The notes beneath the pieces are model-generated. The model had not been told where the DNA came from and did no database searches. It saw only the letters and a list, made by a program, of their open reading frames with translations. From the NCBI RefSeq assembly GCF_040703035.1, contig NZ_CP159996.1, positions 1,336,001 to 1,400,000 on the forward strand: a stretch of 64,000 bases of DNA. Reading direction: 5' to 3'. Numbering within the stretch: the stretch's first letter is position 1; the number at the start of each line of letters is the position of its first letter. Of the stretch, positions 9,902 to 23,697 are shown piece by piece. The position numbers and the translations under genes were made by a program. This stretch comes from Terribacillus aidingensis. GTDB taxonomy: Bacteria; Bacillota; Bacilli; Bacillales; Amphibacillaceae.

Positions 9902-11269
9902 ATGAAGCCAGCATTAAACATACACGACATACCAAAATGGAATCAATGGATCATATTCAGCTTACAGCATTTATTCGCAATGTTCGGTGCCACTATTCTG
10001 GTGCCGGCACTCACCGGGCTTGATCCGGCAGTAGCACTTGTGTCAAGCGGTGTCGGCACACTCGCATTCATCCTGATTACAAGGGGGACAGTGCCAGCTT
10101 ATCTAGGATCAAGCTTCGCTTTCATCTATCCGATCACACAGGCGATTGAAACTGCCGGAATCGGCGGCGCCATGATTGGCAGCTTTTTCGCAGGTCTTGC
10201 TTACGGCGTCGTTGCGATCGCCATCCGTCTCGGCGGAATGAGAAGTATCATTAAACTGCTTCCGCCGATTGTTGTTGGACCAGTCATCATCGTCATCGGT
10301 CTGGCACTGGCGCCGACTGCGGTGGATATGGCAATGAATGCACCTGATACAGGGGAATACAGCACAAAATACTTCACAATTGCACTGGTCACATTAGCAA
10401 TAACAGTAGCAGCGTCCATCTTCCTGAAAGGATTTCTTGGATTGATTCCGGTCTTGATCGGAATCATCGGCGGGTATATTTTCGCGCTAACGCAAGGAAT
10501 TGTTGACACAAGCGGAGTACAGGCAGCCTGGAACCAAATCGTTACAGCGGATAGCATCGGTGCTTTCTTCAGCGGAATCTTCACGGTACCGAACTTTACC
10601 ATCCCGTTTGTTGATTACAACGTCACTGATGTATTCAGCTGGCAGCTTTTCTTCACGATGGTGCCTATCGCGGTTGTAACAGTCTCCGAACATATCGGAC
10701 ACCAGCTGGCATTATCCAAGATTGTCGATCAAAACATGCTCGTCAAGCCAGGATTGCATACTTCTTTGGCGGGTGATGGAATCGCGACAATGATCGCATC
10801 TGTGCTTGGCGGTCCGCCAAACACAACTTATGGGGAAAACATCGGGGTACTGGCGATCACAAGAGTATTCAGTGTATTCGTCATCGGGGGTACAGCAGTA
10901 CTTGCTATTCTATTCGGATTCACGGGCTTGATCACTGCTCTAATCAGCTCAGTACCCTCAGCAGTCATGGGTGGGGTGAGCATCATGCTCTTTGGGATCA
11001 TCGCTGCAAGCGGTCTTCGAACGATGATCGACAGCCAGCTTGATCTTGGCGACAAACGTAACTTGATCATCAGCTCAATCATCTTGGTCATCGGAATCGG
11101 CGGAGCTTTCCTTCGCTTCCAGATAGCCGATTTAGACTTGGAGATTAACAGCATGGCATTAGCAGCACTAGTTGGTGTCGTCTTGAACCTTGTATTGCCG
11201 GGTAAAGCATCCGGTCTTGGAAACGGCAGTCTGTTCACAGTCGAGGATCAGAAACAAGCATCCAAATAA
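9902..11269 (+). CDS. pyrP: Uracil permease PyrP (NCS2 family)
   Basis: A 455-residue polytopic membrane protein of the nucleobase:cation symporter-2 family that imports uracil. A dozen or so hydrophobic segments are apparent, with family stretches LQHLFAMFGATILVP and TVSEHIGHQ, and GGPPNTTYGENIG near the C-terminal half. A good AGGAGAG ribosome site precedes the ATG. Only 13 bases separate its stop from pyrB, leaving no room for a third attenuator. Confidence 0.95.
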   Translation: MKPALNIHDIPKWNQWIIFSLQHLFAMFGATILVPALTGLDPAVALVSSGVGTLAFILITRGTVPAYLGSSFAFIYPITQAIETAGIGGAMIGSFFAGLAYGVVAIAIRLGGMRSIIKLLPPIVVGPVIIVIGLALAPTAVDMAMNAPDTGEYSTKYFTIALVTLAITVAASIFLKGFLGLIPVLIGIIGGYIFALTQGIVDTSGVQAAWNQIVTADSIGAFFSGIFTVPNFTIPFVDYNVTDVFSWQLFFTMVPIAVVTVSEHIGHQLALSKIVDQNMLVKPGLHTSLAGDGIATMIASVLGGPPNTTYGENIGVLAITRVFSVFVIGGTAVLAILFGFTGLITALISSVPSAVMGGVSIMLFGIIAASGLRTMIDSQLDLGDKRNLIISSIILVIGIGGAFLRFQIADLDLEINSMALAALVGVVLNLVLPGKASGLGNGSLFTVEDQKQASK

Positions 11270-11282
11270 GGAGGAGAAGGAC

Positions 11283-12206
11283 ATGAAGCATTTCGTATCG
11301 ATGAAGCATCTTACTGCAGGGGAACTGCTGCAGCTCGTACAGCTCGCTACAGACATACAGGTACAGGGGGTATCAGGATACAGGGAGCAGCTGTTCGCAG
11401 CCAATCTATTCTTCGAGCCGAGCACACGGACGAAGATGAGCTTTACCGTAGCAGAACGGAAACTTGGCCTGGAAGTGCTGGACTTCGCCGCAGAGGCATC
11501 CAGCGTGACCAAAGGCGAGACCGTCTATGACACCGCTAAGACCCTTCAATCGATCGGCGCTTCGGTCCTTGTAATCCGTCATCCAGAGGAACAAACAGCT
11601 GCAATGCTTGCTGAAAAGCTGGATATACCGGTTATTAATGCCGGTGATGGAAAAGGGGAGCACCCGACACAATGCTTGCTTGATCTGATGACAATATATC
11701 AGGAGTATGGACGCTTCAAGGACTTGAAAATCGTCATTGCCGGTGACATCCGTCATAGCCGGGTTGCCAGAAGCAATGCAATGGCACTGCGCAAATTGGG
11801 GGCGCACGTCTTTGCAGCAGGCAAGCCGGAATGGATGGATGAAACACTTGGAATACCGGTATTGAGTATGGATGATGCAGTGGAACAATGTGATGTGATG
11901 ATGCTGCTTCGTATTCAGTTTGAGCGTCATGAATCAAAAGGAGAAGCATCTGGATATTTGGAACAATACGGACTGACGAAAGCCAGGGAACAAAAGATGC
12001 AGCAGCACGCGATCATTATGCACCCGGCGCCAGTCAATCGCGGCATCGAAATAGACGACAGTCTCGTGGAAGCACCACGCTCGAGGATATTCCGTCAAAT
12101 GGAAAACGGCGTAGCAGCACGAATGGCAGTTATCATTACACTATTGGAAGGATGGGGAATCAAGCATGGCTACAATCTTAACAAACGCGAAGCAGTTAAC
12201 AGCTGA
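11283..12206 (+). CDS. pyrB: Aspartate carbamoyltransferase catalytic subunit
   Basis: A 307-residue enzyme forming carbamoyl-aspartate from carbamoyl phosphate and aspartate, the second pyrimidine step. The carbamoyl-phosphate motif [12 protein letters not shown] (about residues 42-53) is present, as are HPTQ and HPAPVNRG. The ATG at 11283 follows AAGGAGGAG and yields the usual length. It overlaps pyrC by 41 bases. Confidence 0.96.
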   Translation: MKHFVSMKHLTAGELLQLVQLATDIQVQGVSGYREQLFAANLFFEPSTRTKMSFTVAERKLGLEVLDFAAEASSVTKGETVYDTAKTLQSIGASVLVIRHPEEQTAAMLAEKLDIPVINAGDGKGEHPTQCLLDLMTIYQEYGRFKDLKIVIAGDIRHSRVARSNAMALRKLGAHVFAAGKPEWMDETLGIPVLSMDDAVEQCDVMMLLRIQFERHESKGEASGYLEQYGLTKAREQKMQQHAIIMHPAPVNRGIEIDDSLVEAPRSRIFRQMENGVAARMAVIITLLEGWGIKHGYNLNKREAVNS

Positions 12207-13446
12207 TCAGACACTGGAAGAAGTAATGGTGAAAATCGAGGATGGTATTATCACTGAAATTGCCAGTCAAATCGAGATTACAGCAGAAGATCATGTAGAG
12301 GATCTAGAAGGTCAGCTAGTAACAGCAGGCTTTGTGGATGTCCATGTACATTTGCGTGAACCAGGTGCAGAAAAGAAGGAAACGATTGAAACAGGTACAA
12401 AAGCTGCAGCTCGAGGCGGATTCACGACAGTAGCTGCCATGCCTAACCTCAGACCAGCACCAGATTGTCCAGAAACGCTCCAATCCATCATGGCTCGAAA
12501 TAAAGAAAGCGGCGTAGTCCGTGTACTGCAATATGCTGCTATCACGAAACAGCAGCTGGGCCGTGAAATAGTGGACATGGAAAACATGAAAGAAGCTTTT
12601 GCCTTTACGGATGATGGTCTTGGAATCCAATCGGCTGGGATGATGCTGGAGACAATGCAGCGAGCAGCAAAGCTTGGAATTCCAGTTGTGGCGCATTGCG
12701 AAGATGACAGTCTCGTTCCAGGTGGCGTCATGCACGAAGGTACAGCGAGCAAACGACTTGGTTTGCCGGGTATCAATAGCGTTTCCGAGTCAGTACATAT
12801 CGCCCGTGATATTCTGCTGGCCGAAGCTGCTGGATGTCATTATCATATCTGCCACGTGAGCACAAAAGAATCTGTCCGGGTCATCCGGGATGCTAAACGT
12901 GCGGGTATCCGCGTGACTGCTGAGGTTACACCGCATCACTTGCTTCTTATCGATGAAGATATCATAACAGATGACGGAAACTTTAAGATGAATCCGCCAC
13001 TCAGATCTGAAGCTGATCGTCAGGCACTGATTGAAGGGCTGCTTGATGGAACGATAGATATGATCGCAACAGATCATGCCCCGCACACAGCAGAAGAGAA
13101 GAACGTCAGCATGCTGGATGCTTCATTCGGTATCGTTGGCTCAGAAACTGCCTTCAGCCTGCTATACACGCAATTTGTTGAGACAAATATCTTTACGCTC
13201 AATCAGCTGATTGATTGGCTAACGATCAAACCTTCACAGGCATTCGGACTGCCATATGGCCGCTTCGAAATAGGTGCAGCGGCAGACTTAGCCGTATTGG
13301 ACCTAGAAGCAGAAGGAGAAGTAGATCCGGCACAATTCCAATCCAAGGGAACAAACACACCATTCATTGGCTGGCGCTATAAAGGAGAGCCGACGATGAC
13401 AATCTTTGGCGGAGAAATCGTCTACAGAAAGGAAGCGGTAAAATGA
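12166..13446 (+). CDS. pyrC: Dihydroorotase
   Basis: A 426-residue class I amidohydrolase that cyclises carbamoyl-aspartate to dihydroorotate. The metal-binding [10 protein letters not shown] lies near residue 59, with the conserved ATDHAPH late in the protein. The ATG lies inside the end of pyrB, 41 bases before its stop, so the two are probably translationally coupled. The end overlaps carA by four bases. Confidence 0.95.
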   Translation: MATILTNAKQLTADQTLEEVMVKIEDGIITEIASQIEITAEDHVEDLEGQLVTAGFVDVHVHLREPGAEKKETIETGTKAAARGGFTTVAAMPNLRPAPDCPETLQSIMARNKESGVVRVLQYAAITKQQLGREIVDMENMKEAFAFTDDGLGIQSAGMMLETMQRAAKLGIPVVAHCEDDSLVPGGVMHEGTASKRLGLPGINSVSESVHIARDILLAEAAGCHYHICHVSTKESVRVIRDAKRAGIRVTAEVTPHHLLLIDEDIITDDGNFKMNPPLRSEADRQALIEGLLDGTIDMIATDHAPHTAEEKNVSMLDASFGIVGSETAFSLLYTQFVETNIFTLNQLIDWLTIKPSQAFGLPYGRFEIGAAADLAVLDLEAEGEVDPAQFQSKGTNTPFIGWRYKGEPTMTIFGGEIVYRKEAVK

Positions 13447-14543
13447 AGAAACGACAACTTATCCTAGAAGACGGTACAGTATTTACTGGCACAGCGTTCG
13501 GCAGCGATAACGCATCGAATGGAGAAATCGTCTTCAACACTGGAATGACAGGCTATCAAGAGATTATATCCGACCCTTCCTACTGCGGTCAGATTGTTAC
13601 ACTGACGTATCCACTGATCGGCAACTATGGTATCAACAGTGATGACTTCGAGAGCATCCAGCCATCCATTCAGGCCTTAGTTGTAAAAGAAGCTGCTGCA
13701 GCACCTTCTAACTTCCGGAAGCAGCACACAATTGATTCTTTTCTGAAGTTTCATCAAATCCCAGGTATCGCAGGTATCGATACTCGTAAACTGACAAAAA
13801 TCATCCGCAAACAAGGCGCGATGAAAGCTAGACTGACAGAGGCAGTCGAAACACTTACAGCGGATCCATTCTGGGAAACAATCACACTTCCAAACGATCA
13901 AGTACAGCGTATGAGTACAGCCAAGCCTTATGTCGTACCTGGACGCGGCAAACGCATTGTCGTCATGGATTTTGGGATGAAGCACGGCATCCTTCGTGAA
14001 TTGGCAGCCCGCGACTGTCATATCACAGTTGTACCTTGGCATTACACAGCCGAACAAATCCTCCATTTAAACCCTGATGGCATCATGCTGACGAATGGAC
14101 CTGGCGATCCGAAAGATGTGGAACCTGCCATACAGACTATTCGTGAGATGATCGGCCAAGTACCTATTTTCGGTATCTGTCTCGGTCACCAGCTGATCGC
14201 ACTTGCAGCCGGTGCAAATACAGAAAAGCTGAAGTTCGGACATCGGGGCTCCAACCACCCTGTTAAAGACTTGGAAACAGGGAAAACCTACCTTACCTCA
14301 CAAAATCATGGCTATACAGTCACAAAGGAATCATTGGCTGCGACGGAACTCATTCTGACGCAGGTAGCCTTAAATGACGGCACAGTAGAAGGACTTAAAC
14401 ATAACAAATATCCGGTCATGTGTGTGCAGTACCATCCGGAAGCAGCACCTGGTCCTGAGGATACACGCCATCTATTCGATGACTTTCTTTCCATGACATC
14501 ACAAAGCAATCAAACATTCAAGGGGGAAGCAACTTATGCCTAA
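13443..14543 (+). CDS. pyrAA: Carbamoyl-phosphate synthase, pyrimidine-specific small subunit
   Basis: A 366-residue glutaminase subunit that supplies ammonia to the large subunit. The N-terminal CarA domain (LEDGTVFTG) is followed by a class I glutamine amidotransferase domain with the nucleophile in FGICLGHQL and the catalytic His in YHPEAAPGP. The start overlaps the pyrC stop (ATGA), and the end overlaps pyrAB by eight bases. Confidence 0.96.
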   Translation: MKKRQLILEDGTVFTGTAFGSDNASNGEIVFNTGMTGYQEIISDPSYCGQIVTLTYPLIGNYGINSDDFESIQPSIQALVVKEAAAAPSNFRKQHTIDSFLKFHQIPGIAGIDTRKLTKIIRKQGAMKARLTEAVETLTADPFWETITLPNDQVQRMSTAKPYVVPGRGKRIVVMDFGMKHGILRELAARDCHITVVPWHYTAEQILHLNPDGIMLTNGPGDPKDVEPAIQTIREMIGQVPIFGICLGHQLIALAAGANTEKLKFGHRGSNHPVKDLETGKTYLTSQNHGYTVTKESLAATELILTQVALNDGTVEGLKHNKYPVMCVQYHPEAAPGPEDTRHLFDDFLSMTSQSNQTFKGEATYA

Positions 14544-17500
14544 ACGCACTGATATCCAGAAGATACTTGTCATCGGTTCAGGACCGATTGTGATCGGGCA
14601 AGCGGCAGAATTCGACTATTCCGGAACACAGGCCTGCCAGGCACTGCGTGAAGAAGGATATACCGTCATTCTTGCTAACTCCAATCCTGCTACGATCATG
14701 ACGGATCATACTGTTGCGGATACTGTTTACATGGAGCCGCTCACGGTTGAATTCCTAAGCAAGATCATCCGTAAGGAACAGCCAGATGCTTTGCTGCCGA
14801 CACTTGGCGGACAGACTGGATTGAACTTGGCTGTTGCACTTGATAACTCAGGTATTTTAAAGGAATTCGGTGTAGAACTGCTTGGTACATCACTCGAAGC
14901 CATTCAGCAGGCCGAGGACAGAGAGCAATTCCGTGATTTGATGCATCAGCTGGGAGAACCAGTACCAGAAAGCCAGATTGTCACAACTGTAGAAGGAGCA
15001 GTGGCTTTTTCAGAAGAAATTGGCTTTCCTCTGATTGTACGTCCAGCTTACACGCTTGGCGGAACGGGCGGAGGAATGTGCTATAACCTGGAGGAGCTAA
15101 AACAAATCACAAAGAACGGATTAGCGCTTTCTCCGGTGACGCAATGTCTGATTGAACGGAATATTGCCGGGTTCAAGGAAATCGAATACGAAGTAATGCG
15201 CGATAAAAATGATCAGGCAATCGTCGTCTGTAATATGGAAAACGTCGATCCAGTCGGCATCCACACAGGTGACAGCATTGTCATAGCACCTTCCCAGACA
15301 CTGAGTGACCGGGAATACCAGCTGCTGCGCAACGCTTCCATAAAAATCATCAAAGCACTGCAGATCGAGGGAGGCTGTAATGTACAGCTGGCTTTGGATC
15401 CGCATAGCTTCAACTACTACATCATCGAAGTGAATCCGCGTGTAAGCCGATCAAGCGCACTTGCTTCCAAGGCAACAGGTTATCCAATCGCCAAGATGGC
15501 CGCAAAAATAGCTGTTGGTTTAACATTGGATGAAATCAAAAACCCTGTAACAGGTACAACGTATGCGTACTTTGAGCCGGCACTAGACTATGTTGTTGCC
15601 AAGCTGCCACGTTTCCCATTTGATAAATTTGTCAGCGGAAACCGCAAACTAGGTACGCAAATGAAGGCTACGGGAGAAGTCATGGCAATCGGTCGGAATG
15701 TGGAAGAAGCCTTGCTGAAAGGTGTTCGCTCACTCGATAACAAAGCAAACGGTCTTGCATCTATCAGTCTTGACTACATGAGTAATGACGAGATGGAGCA
15801 TCGACTTGTCAAAGCAGATGATGAACGTCTGTTTGTTCTGGCTGAAGCCTTCCGCCGCGGATACACAATTGAGCAGCTGCATGAACTGACTAAGATTGAC
15901 CGCTTCTTCCTTTGGAAAATTGAAGCATTGATTGAAATGGAATCAAGTTTGCTGGAACAGCCATGGGAATTGGAATTGTTGAAGGAAGTAAAACAAAAAG
16001 GATTTTCTGACCGAGAAATAGCACACTGGTGGAACACAACGGAAGACAAAGTATACGAATTCCGTACTGAAAATGACCTTCAGCCTGTTTACAAAATGGT
16101 AGATACGTGTGCCGCGGAATTCGAATCGCAAACACCTTATTTCTACAGCACCTATGAAGAAGAAAATGAATCGATAGCTTCTGAAAAGGAGAAAGTGATT
16201 GTGCTCGGTTCCGGACCGATCCGTATCGGACAGGGAATCGAATTCGACTACGCAACAGTCCATAGTGTCCTGGCTATCCGGGAAGCAGGGTATGAAGCAA
16301 TCATCATCAACAGCAACCCAGAAACCGTTTCGACGGATTTCAGTGTGTCCGATAAGCTGTATTTCGAGCCGCTTACGCTGGAAGATGTCATGCATGTCGT
16401 CAACCTGGAAAATCCGCTAGGTGTAATCGTACAGTTCGGCGGTCAGACTGCTATCAACCTGGCAGAAGGGTTGGAACGCCGTGGCGTCAAGGTGCTCGGA
16501 ACATCTTTGCAGGCAATTGATACAGCAGAAGACCGGGATAAATTTGAAAAACTGCTTGATGAATTGAAGATTGCAAAACCAGATGGAGCATCTATCACAA
16601 AGCTTGAGGATGCTGCTGCGACAGCGGAAAAAATCGGTTATCCCGTACTTGTCCGCCCTTCCTATGTGATTGGCGGAAGCAATATGGAGATCGTCTATAA
16701 TGACGAGGAATTGCAGAATTACATGGAGAAACGTGTACATGTCAGACATGATCATCCTGTACTGATTGACCAATACTTGACCGGTATCGAGGTGGAAGTT
16801 GATGCCATCAGCGATGGCGAAACAACGATCATTCCAGGGATCATGGAGCATATCGAACGTGCCGGCGTCCATTCAGGAGATTCCATTGCTGTCTATCCGA
16901 CACAGACGATAACCGAGGAATGCCGCCAGCAATGCATCGATGCGACAATGCAAATAGCGAAGGCTCTTGGAGTAAAAGGCTTGATCAATATACAGTTTGT
17001 TATCCATCAAAACAAAGCCTATGTGTTGGAAGTGAATCCGCGTGCCAGCCGTACCATTCCGTTCCTGTCCAAAATCACACATGTAACGATGGCAAATATC
17101 GCAACAAAAGCAATTTTAGGTAAAAAGCTTGCTGACATGGGATATGTTTCCGGATTACTGCCGGAACCAGAGGATGTATATGTGAAAGTACCGGTATTCA
17201 GCTTTGAGAAGCTGCGCAGTGTCGATACGCTGCTCGGACCGGAAATGAAATCGACAGGCGAAGCAATCGGGCATGATCGCACACTCGAAAAAGCGCTGTA
17301 CAAAGGACTGCTTGCTTCCGGTCTATCATTACCGCAAGAAGGAGCTATCTTACTGACTGTAGCGGATAAAGACAAAGAAGAAGCGATGGAAATCGCAAAA
17401 CTATTCTATGCCCTCGGCTTCCAGCTGTACGCTACCGAAGGAACGAGTGCAGCGGTAGAAGAAGCAGGACTTCCAGTTACAACAGTTGGAAAAGTCGGTG

Positions 17501-17729
17501 CTTCTGAGCAGAATGTAATCAGCATCATTGAAAATGGGGAAGTACAATTTGTTGTTAACACATTGACTTCCGGCAAACAGCCTAGATCAGACGGCTTCCT
17601 TATCCGTCGTGAAGCTGTTGAGCATGGTATCGCCTGTCTGACTAGCCTAGATACAGCCAAAGCGATTGCGACTATCATCGAATCGATGACATTCACTGCT
17701 AAGCCTGTAGTAGCAGGAGGTATGCCGTC

Positions 17730-17733
<4 letters not shown>
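14536..17733 (+). CDS. pyrAB: Carbamoyl-phosphate synthase, pyrimidine-specific large subunit
   Basis: A 1065-residue enzyme with two homologous ATP-grasp halves; the second begins near residue 553 at [20 protein letters not shown], mirroring [19 protein letters not shown] at the N-terminus. The C-terminal MGS-like domain from about residue 930 is the usual allosteric site. A GGGGGAAGC-type ribosome site overlaps the end of pyrAA. Length is normal for a pyrimidine-specific CarB. Confidence 0.97.
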
Positions 17734-20103
<2,370 letters not shown>

Positions 20104-20120
<17 letters not shown>

Positions 20121-20715
20121 TATAGCAGAAGCATTGCTATCAATTGATGCGATTCAAATTGATCCAGCCAAAAGTTTTGTATGGGCATCTGGAATCCACT
20201 CGCCGATTTACTGTGATAATCGGCTGACACTCGGTCACCCGGAAGTGCGGACGGCAATAGCTCGCCAGTTTCAAGAGAAGTTAGCAGAATTGCCGGAAAC
20301 AGATATCATAGCAGGCTGTGCGACCGGTGGAATTCCGCATGCTGCATGGCTTGCTGATAAAGCAGCTCTGCCGATGATCTATGTTCGATCCAGCAAAAAA
20401 GGTCATGGAAAAGGCAACCAAATCGAAGGAGCAGACGTTGCGGGTAAACATGTAGTCGTTATCGAGGATCTTATTTCAACCGGCGGCTCTGTTATCAACA
20501 CAGTCCAAGCACTGCAGGATGCAGGGGCAATTGTGACGAAAGTGTTGGCTATCTTCAGCTATAATCTGAAGAAAGCTGATGATAACTTTACCGCTATCGA
20601 TGTTCCATTTGAGACGCTGACTAATTTTGATTCTTTAGTTGATATTCTTGTAGAAAAAGAGAGGATAACATCTATGGAGAAACAGGAATTATTGGCATGG
20701 CGAAATACATTGTAA
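20104..20715 (+). CDS. pyrE: Orotate phosphoribosyltransferase
   Basis: A 203-residue type I PRTase making OMP from orotate and PRPP; the last gene of the operon. The PRPP loop is VVVIEDLISTGGS, with the mobile KKGHGKGNQIEG loop ahead of it. It starts inside the end of pyrF with GAGGAG just upstream and is closed by a terminator. Confidence 0.96.
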
Positions 20716-20743
20716 AGGGTGCTTTCAGGCATCCTTTTTTTTC
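20716..20743 (+). terminator. Terminator of the pyr operon
   Basis: A short hairpin (AGGGTGCTTTCAGGCATCCT) with an eight-base T run directly follows the pyrE stop. Confidence 0.85.
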
Positions 20744-20780
20744 TTATATATGGTAGGCTGAAAGAAAAGGATGTGAGCAC

Positions 20781-20888
20781 ATGGCAGCTGTACATAATTC
20801 ATTAGAGAAGAAACTGATTGAAGCAAGGCGTACATTGCATCAATATCCTGAGTTATCACATGAGGAATACAAAACGACAGAACGTAGG
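20781..20888 (+). pseudogene. 5' remnant of an M20-family amidohydrolase gene
   Basis: The first 36 codons read LEKKLIEARRTLHQYPELSH and then EEYKTTERR, the hallmark N-terminus of M20 amidohydrolases (HxxPELSxxExxT). A ribosome site AAGGATGTGAG and ATG precede it. After TTE the homology stops and the frame runs straight into an acetyltransferase. About 90% of the peptidase, with all metal ligands, is missing. I infer a deletion that joined the start of one gene to the next. Confidence 0.7.
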
Positions 20889-20897
20889 AGAGTAGCT

Positions 20898-21395
20898 ATG
20901 GAAATCAAGGAACTCACAGAAATCAGCGAATTTAGAGAAGAACTTGCAATCTTATTTCAAACAGTAGTTGCTGACGGCGCATCCATGAACTATTTGCACC
21001 CAATGAGTAAAGAAACGGCATTATCGTATTGGGATTCTGTTCTCTCAGAACAAGTACGGCTTTATATTGGGTTACTTGATGGCGAAATTGCAGGGACTGT
21101 TCAGCTGCATTACAGCGATAAGGAAAATGGCCGACATCGTGCAGAAGTAGCTAAATTGATGACCAGTACAAAAGCCAGAAGGAAAGGCGTTGCCAGAAAA
21201 CTGCTTCAGCATGCCGAGCAAGCAGCAAAGTCAGATGGCAAAACATTGCTCTTGCTTGATACGGAAAAAGAAGGACCAGCCAATTTGCTTTATCAGTCTG
21301 AAGGGTATGTATTGTTTGGAGAAGTGCCGGATTTTGCGCAGGATGCATTTGGCACATTTCTAGCTGGTAATTTTTATTACAAGTTAATAGGATGA
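20898..21395 (+). CDS. GNAT family N-acetyltransferase
   Basis: A 165-residue GNAT protein; the acyl-CoA-binding motif A region is visible as KARRKGVARKLLQHAE, preceded by AEVAKLMTSTKA. Substrate unknown. The ATG at 20898 is preferred because TAGGAG lies eight bases upstream and the family fold begins there. The frame is nevertheless open back to 20781 through an amidohydrolase remnant, so a 204-residue fusion could also be made. Confidence 0.8.
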   Translation: MEIKELTEISEFREELAILFQTVVADGASMNYLHPMSKETALSYWDSVLSEQVRLYIGLLDGEIAGTVQLHYSDKENGRHRAEVAKLMTSTKARRKGVARKLLQHAEQAAKSDGKTLLLLDTEKEGPANLLYQSEGYVLFGEVPDFAQDAFGTFLAGNFYYKLIG

Positions 21396-21519
21396 TTCAT
21401 TATTTGAGCTTTTTCTAACTTCGATTAACTTAATTATTATCATCTTGCGTCAGCATGTCTAGCTTTATATACCTGGTCGAACGCTATCCGTCATACAATT
21501 TAAGAGATTAAATAATAGT

Positions 21520-21542
21520 GCTGCCTTTTGGCAGCTTTTTTA
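21520..21542 (+). terminator. Small hairpin terminator
   Basis: GCTGCC-TTTT-GGCAGC followed by six T. It lies downstream of the GNAT gene and upstream of a Spo0E-like fragment. Confidence 0.75.
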
Positions 21543-21564
21543 CTTCTTTCCTGCCCACATATTA

Positions 21565-21660
21565 ATGAGTCGCCTACGCTTTGAGATGATTCAACACGGA
21601 TTAGAACAGGGTTTAACATATGATAATACAATTCGCTTAATTCAACTTTTGAAAAATTAG
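21565..21660 (+). pseudogene. Short Spo0E-like aspartyl-phosphate phosphatase ORF or remnant
   Basis: A 31-codon ORF reads MSRLRFEMIQHGLEQGLTY then DNTIRLIQLLKN. This resembles the Spo0E family helix pair (RxxMIxxGLxxGLxxxxTxxLSQxLDxLL), but the conserved SQxLD core is altered to IQLL. No ribosome site precedes the ATG and a terminator sits just before it. I read it as a decayed Spo0E-like gene; a functional tiny protein is less likely. Confidence 0.35.
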
Positions 21661-21686
21661 ATAAACCTGTTCATTCTTATATATAG

Positions 21687-21723
21687 AAAGGCTGTACACT
21701 ACATCGGTGTACAGCCTTTTTTC
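21687..21723 (+). terminator. Bidirectional terminator
   Basis: The stem AAAGGCTGTACAC / GTGTACAGCCTTT is followed by a T run. It lies between the Spo0E-like fragment and the convergent leftward membrane-protein gene and could serve both. Confidence 0.85.
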
Positions 21724-21770
21724 TAGATTCTTTTCTGTCATATCTTAAAGAAAATTCGAGAAATACTTTC

Positions 21771-22067
21771 TTAATCTTTTTCAACCATTGTTTTGTTAAC
21801 ATATATTAAGATAATTAAATTTAATATAAGCATAATTTCGAGTGCAGTTGCACTCCATGACCACGAAAGAGTGAAAGGCACAATGATTAAAACAGCACCA
21901 GTAATTAAATAAAAAGAACTTACAAGATTAATAAATTTTTGCCTTTTTTTGCGTATAAGCTGCTGATTATATCCTCTTAGAAGATGTAATTTTTTTTTGA
22001 CTGCAACTAGATAAGCTACAACAATAAATGCAATACCGAGTAATCCAGATATTATTTGAATTTGCAT
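21771..22067 (-). CDS. DUF3784-like small membrane protein
   Basis: A 98-residue protein with three hydrophobic stretches (about residues 4-24, 48-67, 72-91) and a basic cytoplasmic loop with LLRGYN. That resembles the GYN motif of the DUF3784 family seen in many Bacillaceae. Function unknown. A TGAGGTGAT ribosome site precedes the ATG. Confidence 0.65.
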   Translation of the reverse strand: MQIQIISGLLGIAFIVVAYLVAVKKKLHLLRGYNQQLIRKKRQKFINLVSSFYLITGAVLIIVPFTLSWSWSATALEIMLILNLIILIYVNKTMVEKD

Positions 22068-22636
22068 ATAATCACCTCATGTATTATACGTTTAAGTATA
22101 TGCAAGGATTCTAAAAAAAATAGGAGAATACTTGCTTATCTCTTTAATAAAACGTAACCAATTAACAGTCGCCTAATGGGGTTGCTACGGCTTTAATATC
22201 AAGGTACACGGAAGCTGCTATAAAACTGTTAGAAGTAAGATGATGTATATACATCAATTAACTATTCTTGATCTCTATCTTGTAGCGTTCTTTAGCCTTT
22301 CCTTTTATTATGGAATTTCCTAAAAGATCTCCTATTCCTTATATTCAGATGGTTTTATTGTAACGGAGTAAATCTTCGACCATATCCATTTGGAGTTTTT
22401 CAGTGACATCGCTTCAGCGCATGCCTTTTCGTCAACTTATTTTGTTTTCACATTTACTCATCTTTTTATCTAGCAAGTCATACTGCTATTCCTCTCGATC
22501 AGAAAGCTTATAAAATAACGATAATGCAACTAATTTAGGAAAAGTATTATAAAATTAGCACACTTATTTTTGTCTTAGATAACGAGTAATATCTGCTTTT
22601 CTTTTATCTAATACATAAGATTATCATTAATATTTT
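22068..22636. other. Gene-free interval
   Basis: AT-rich sequence without a convincing gene. The only coding-like piece is a leftward fragment of about 26 codons ending near 22258 (...LLGNSIIKGKAKERYKIEIK), flanked by stops, which looks like the tail of a lost gene I cannot name. No repeat or RNA structure stands out. Confidence 0.4.
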
Positions 22637-23494
22637 TTATATATTTTTTTGAGTATTGATGATGTCAAATAGTTCTTTCAGTATTTGTTGATAAGCTAAC
22701 TGTGAGGAGGATAGTATCTGTAATTGACGAATAGCTCCTTCACAGACACCCCATCTTATATATGAACTTTGAGTTTCTTCAAATATAAAACTCATTAATT
22801 CTTTTTCCTCTTGTGAAAATTCATCACAATCTATCATGTTGTCGAGTAATCTTCTTATTTCTCTAATAGCTGATTCTTGATCGTCCACTGAATTAGGCGA
22901 TTTATACGGAAATAGAATTTGATTAGTTTGCTTTGTAATTTCAATGTTATTTTCTAAACGTAATATATTGTAATCTAAGATATCAGAGCTATTTATATTC
23001 AGCTTTATTTGGTCGGAATATCTAAACTGATAACCTAACCCCCCAATAAAATGAGTGGATAAATCCATTGCGCTTTTCTCGATTTCTTTTCCATAAACGT
23101 CTATTAGGCGTTTTGCAAGCCAATTTAGTTCTTTATAATGGCTTTCTTTCATGTAATTTTGTAATTCCTCATCATTTTCACCTAAAGAGATATTATATAA
23201 CTCTGAGATTTTCTCAGTCCCATAAATTGAGTGCTTCACGCGAAGCTGAGAATAAAATAGCTGCTTATCATATAGACTTCCGTCGAGTAGCAACATATTT
23301 TGTTGTTCATCAACTTTTTCGTCAACTTTTTGAATAATATAAAGAATTAATTGTGATTTCGTAGAGAAGTAATTATAAAATGTTCCTTTGGAAACTTTGG
23401 CTTGTTCCAAGATATCCTGGATTGCAGTATCGTGATAGCCTTTTGTTCGAAATAACTGTTTAGCCACTTCAATAATTTTTTCTTTTTTACCCAT
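22637..23494 (-). CDS. TetR/AcrR family transcriptional regulator
   Basis: A 285-residue regulator. The N-terminal 50 residues form a clear TetR DNA-binding domain (IIEVAKQLFRTKGYHDTAIQ ... KGTFYNYFSTKSQL). The C-terminal ligand domain is longer than usual and not recognisable. An AAGGAG site precedes the ATG. It is divergent from a GNAT gene. The palindromic TGAACT operators of the MFS gene at 27.4 kb could be its targets, but no such site lies in its own promoter, so this link is weak. Confidence 0.85.
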   Translation of the reverse strand: MGKKEKIIEVAKQLFRTKGYHDTAIQDILEQAKVSKGTFYNYFSTKSQLILYIIQKVDEKVDEQQNMLLLDGSLYDKQLFYSQLRVKHSIYGTEKISELYNISLGENDEELQNYMKESHYKELNWLAKRLIDVYGKEIEKSAMDLSTHFIGGLGYQFRYSDQIKLNINSSDILDYNILRLENNIEITKQTNQILFPYKSPNSVDDQESAIREIRRLLDNMIDCDEFSQEEKELMSFIFEETQSSYIRWGVCEGAIRQLQILSSSQLAYQQILKELFDIINTQKNI

Positions 23495-23697
23495 AAATTT
23501 CTAACTCCTTAAAATATTATTGACATCATCATAATACCAAATTATCATAAAAATAAACTGAAGTACAGAAAAATATACCTACGTTCAATAGGTGTGGAAG
23601 GATATCAAATGAACATACCGGAGGTTTAATATCTTTAACAAGAATTATTAACAGACCCCAAATAAGAATCCTGTCTGTAAAACAAAGAGGTGATAAA

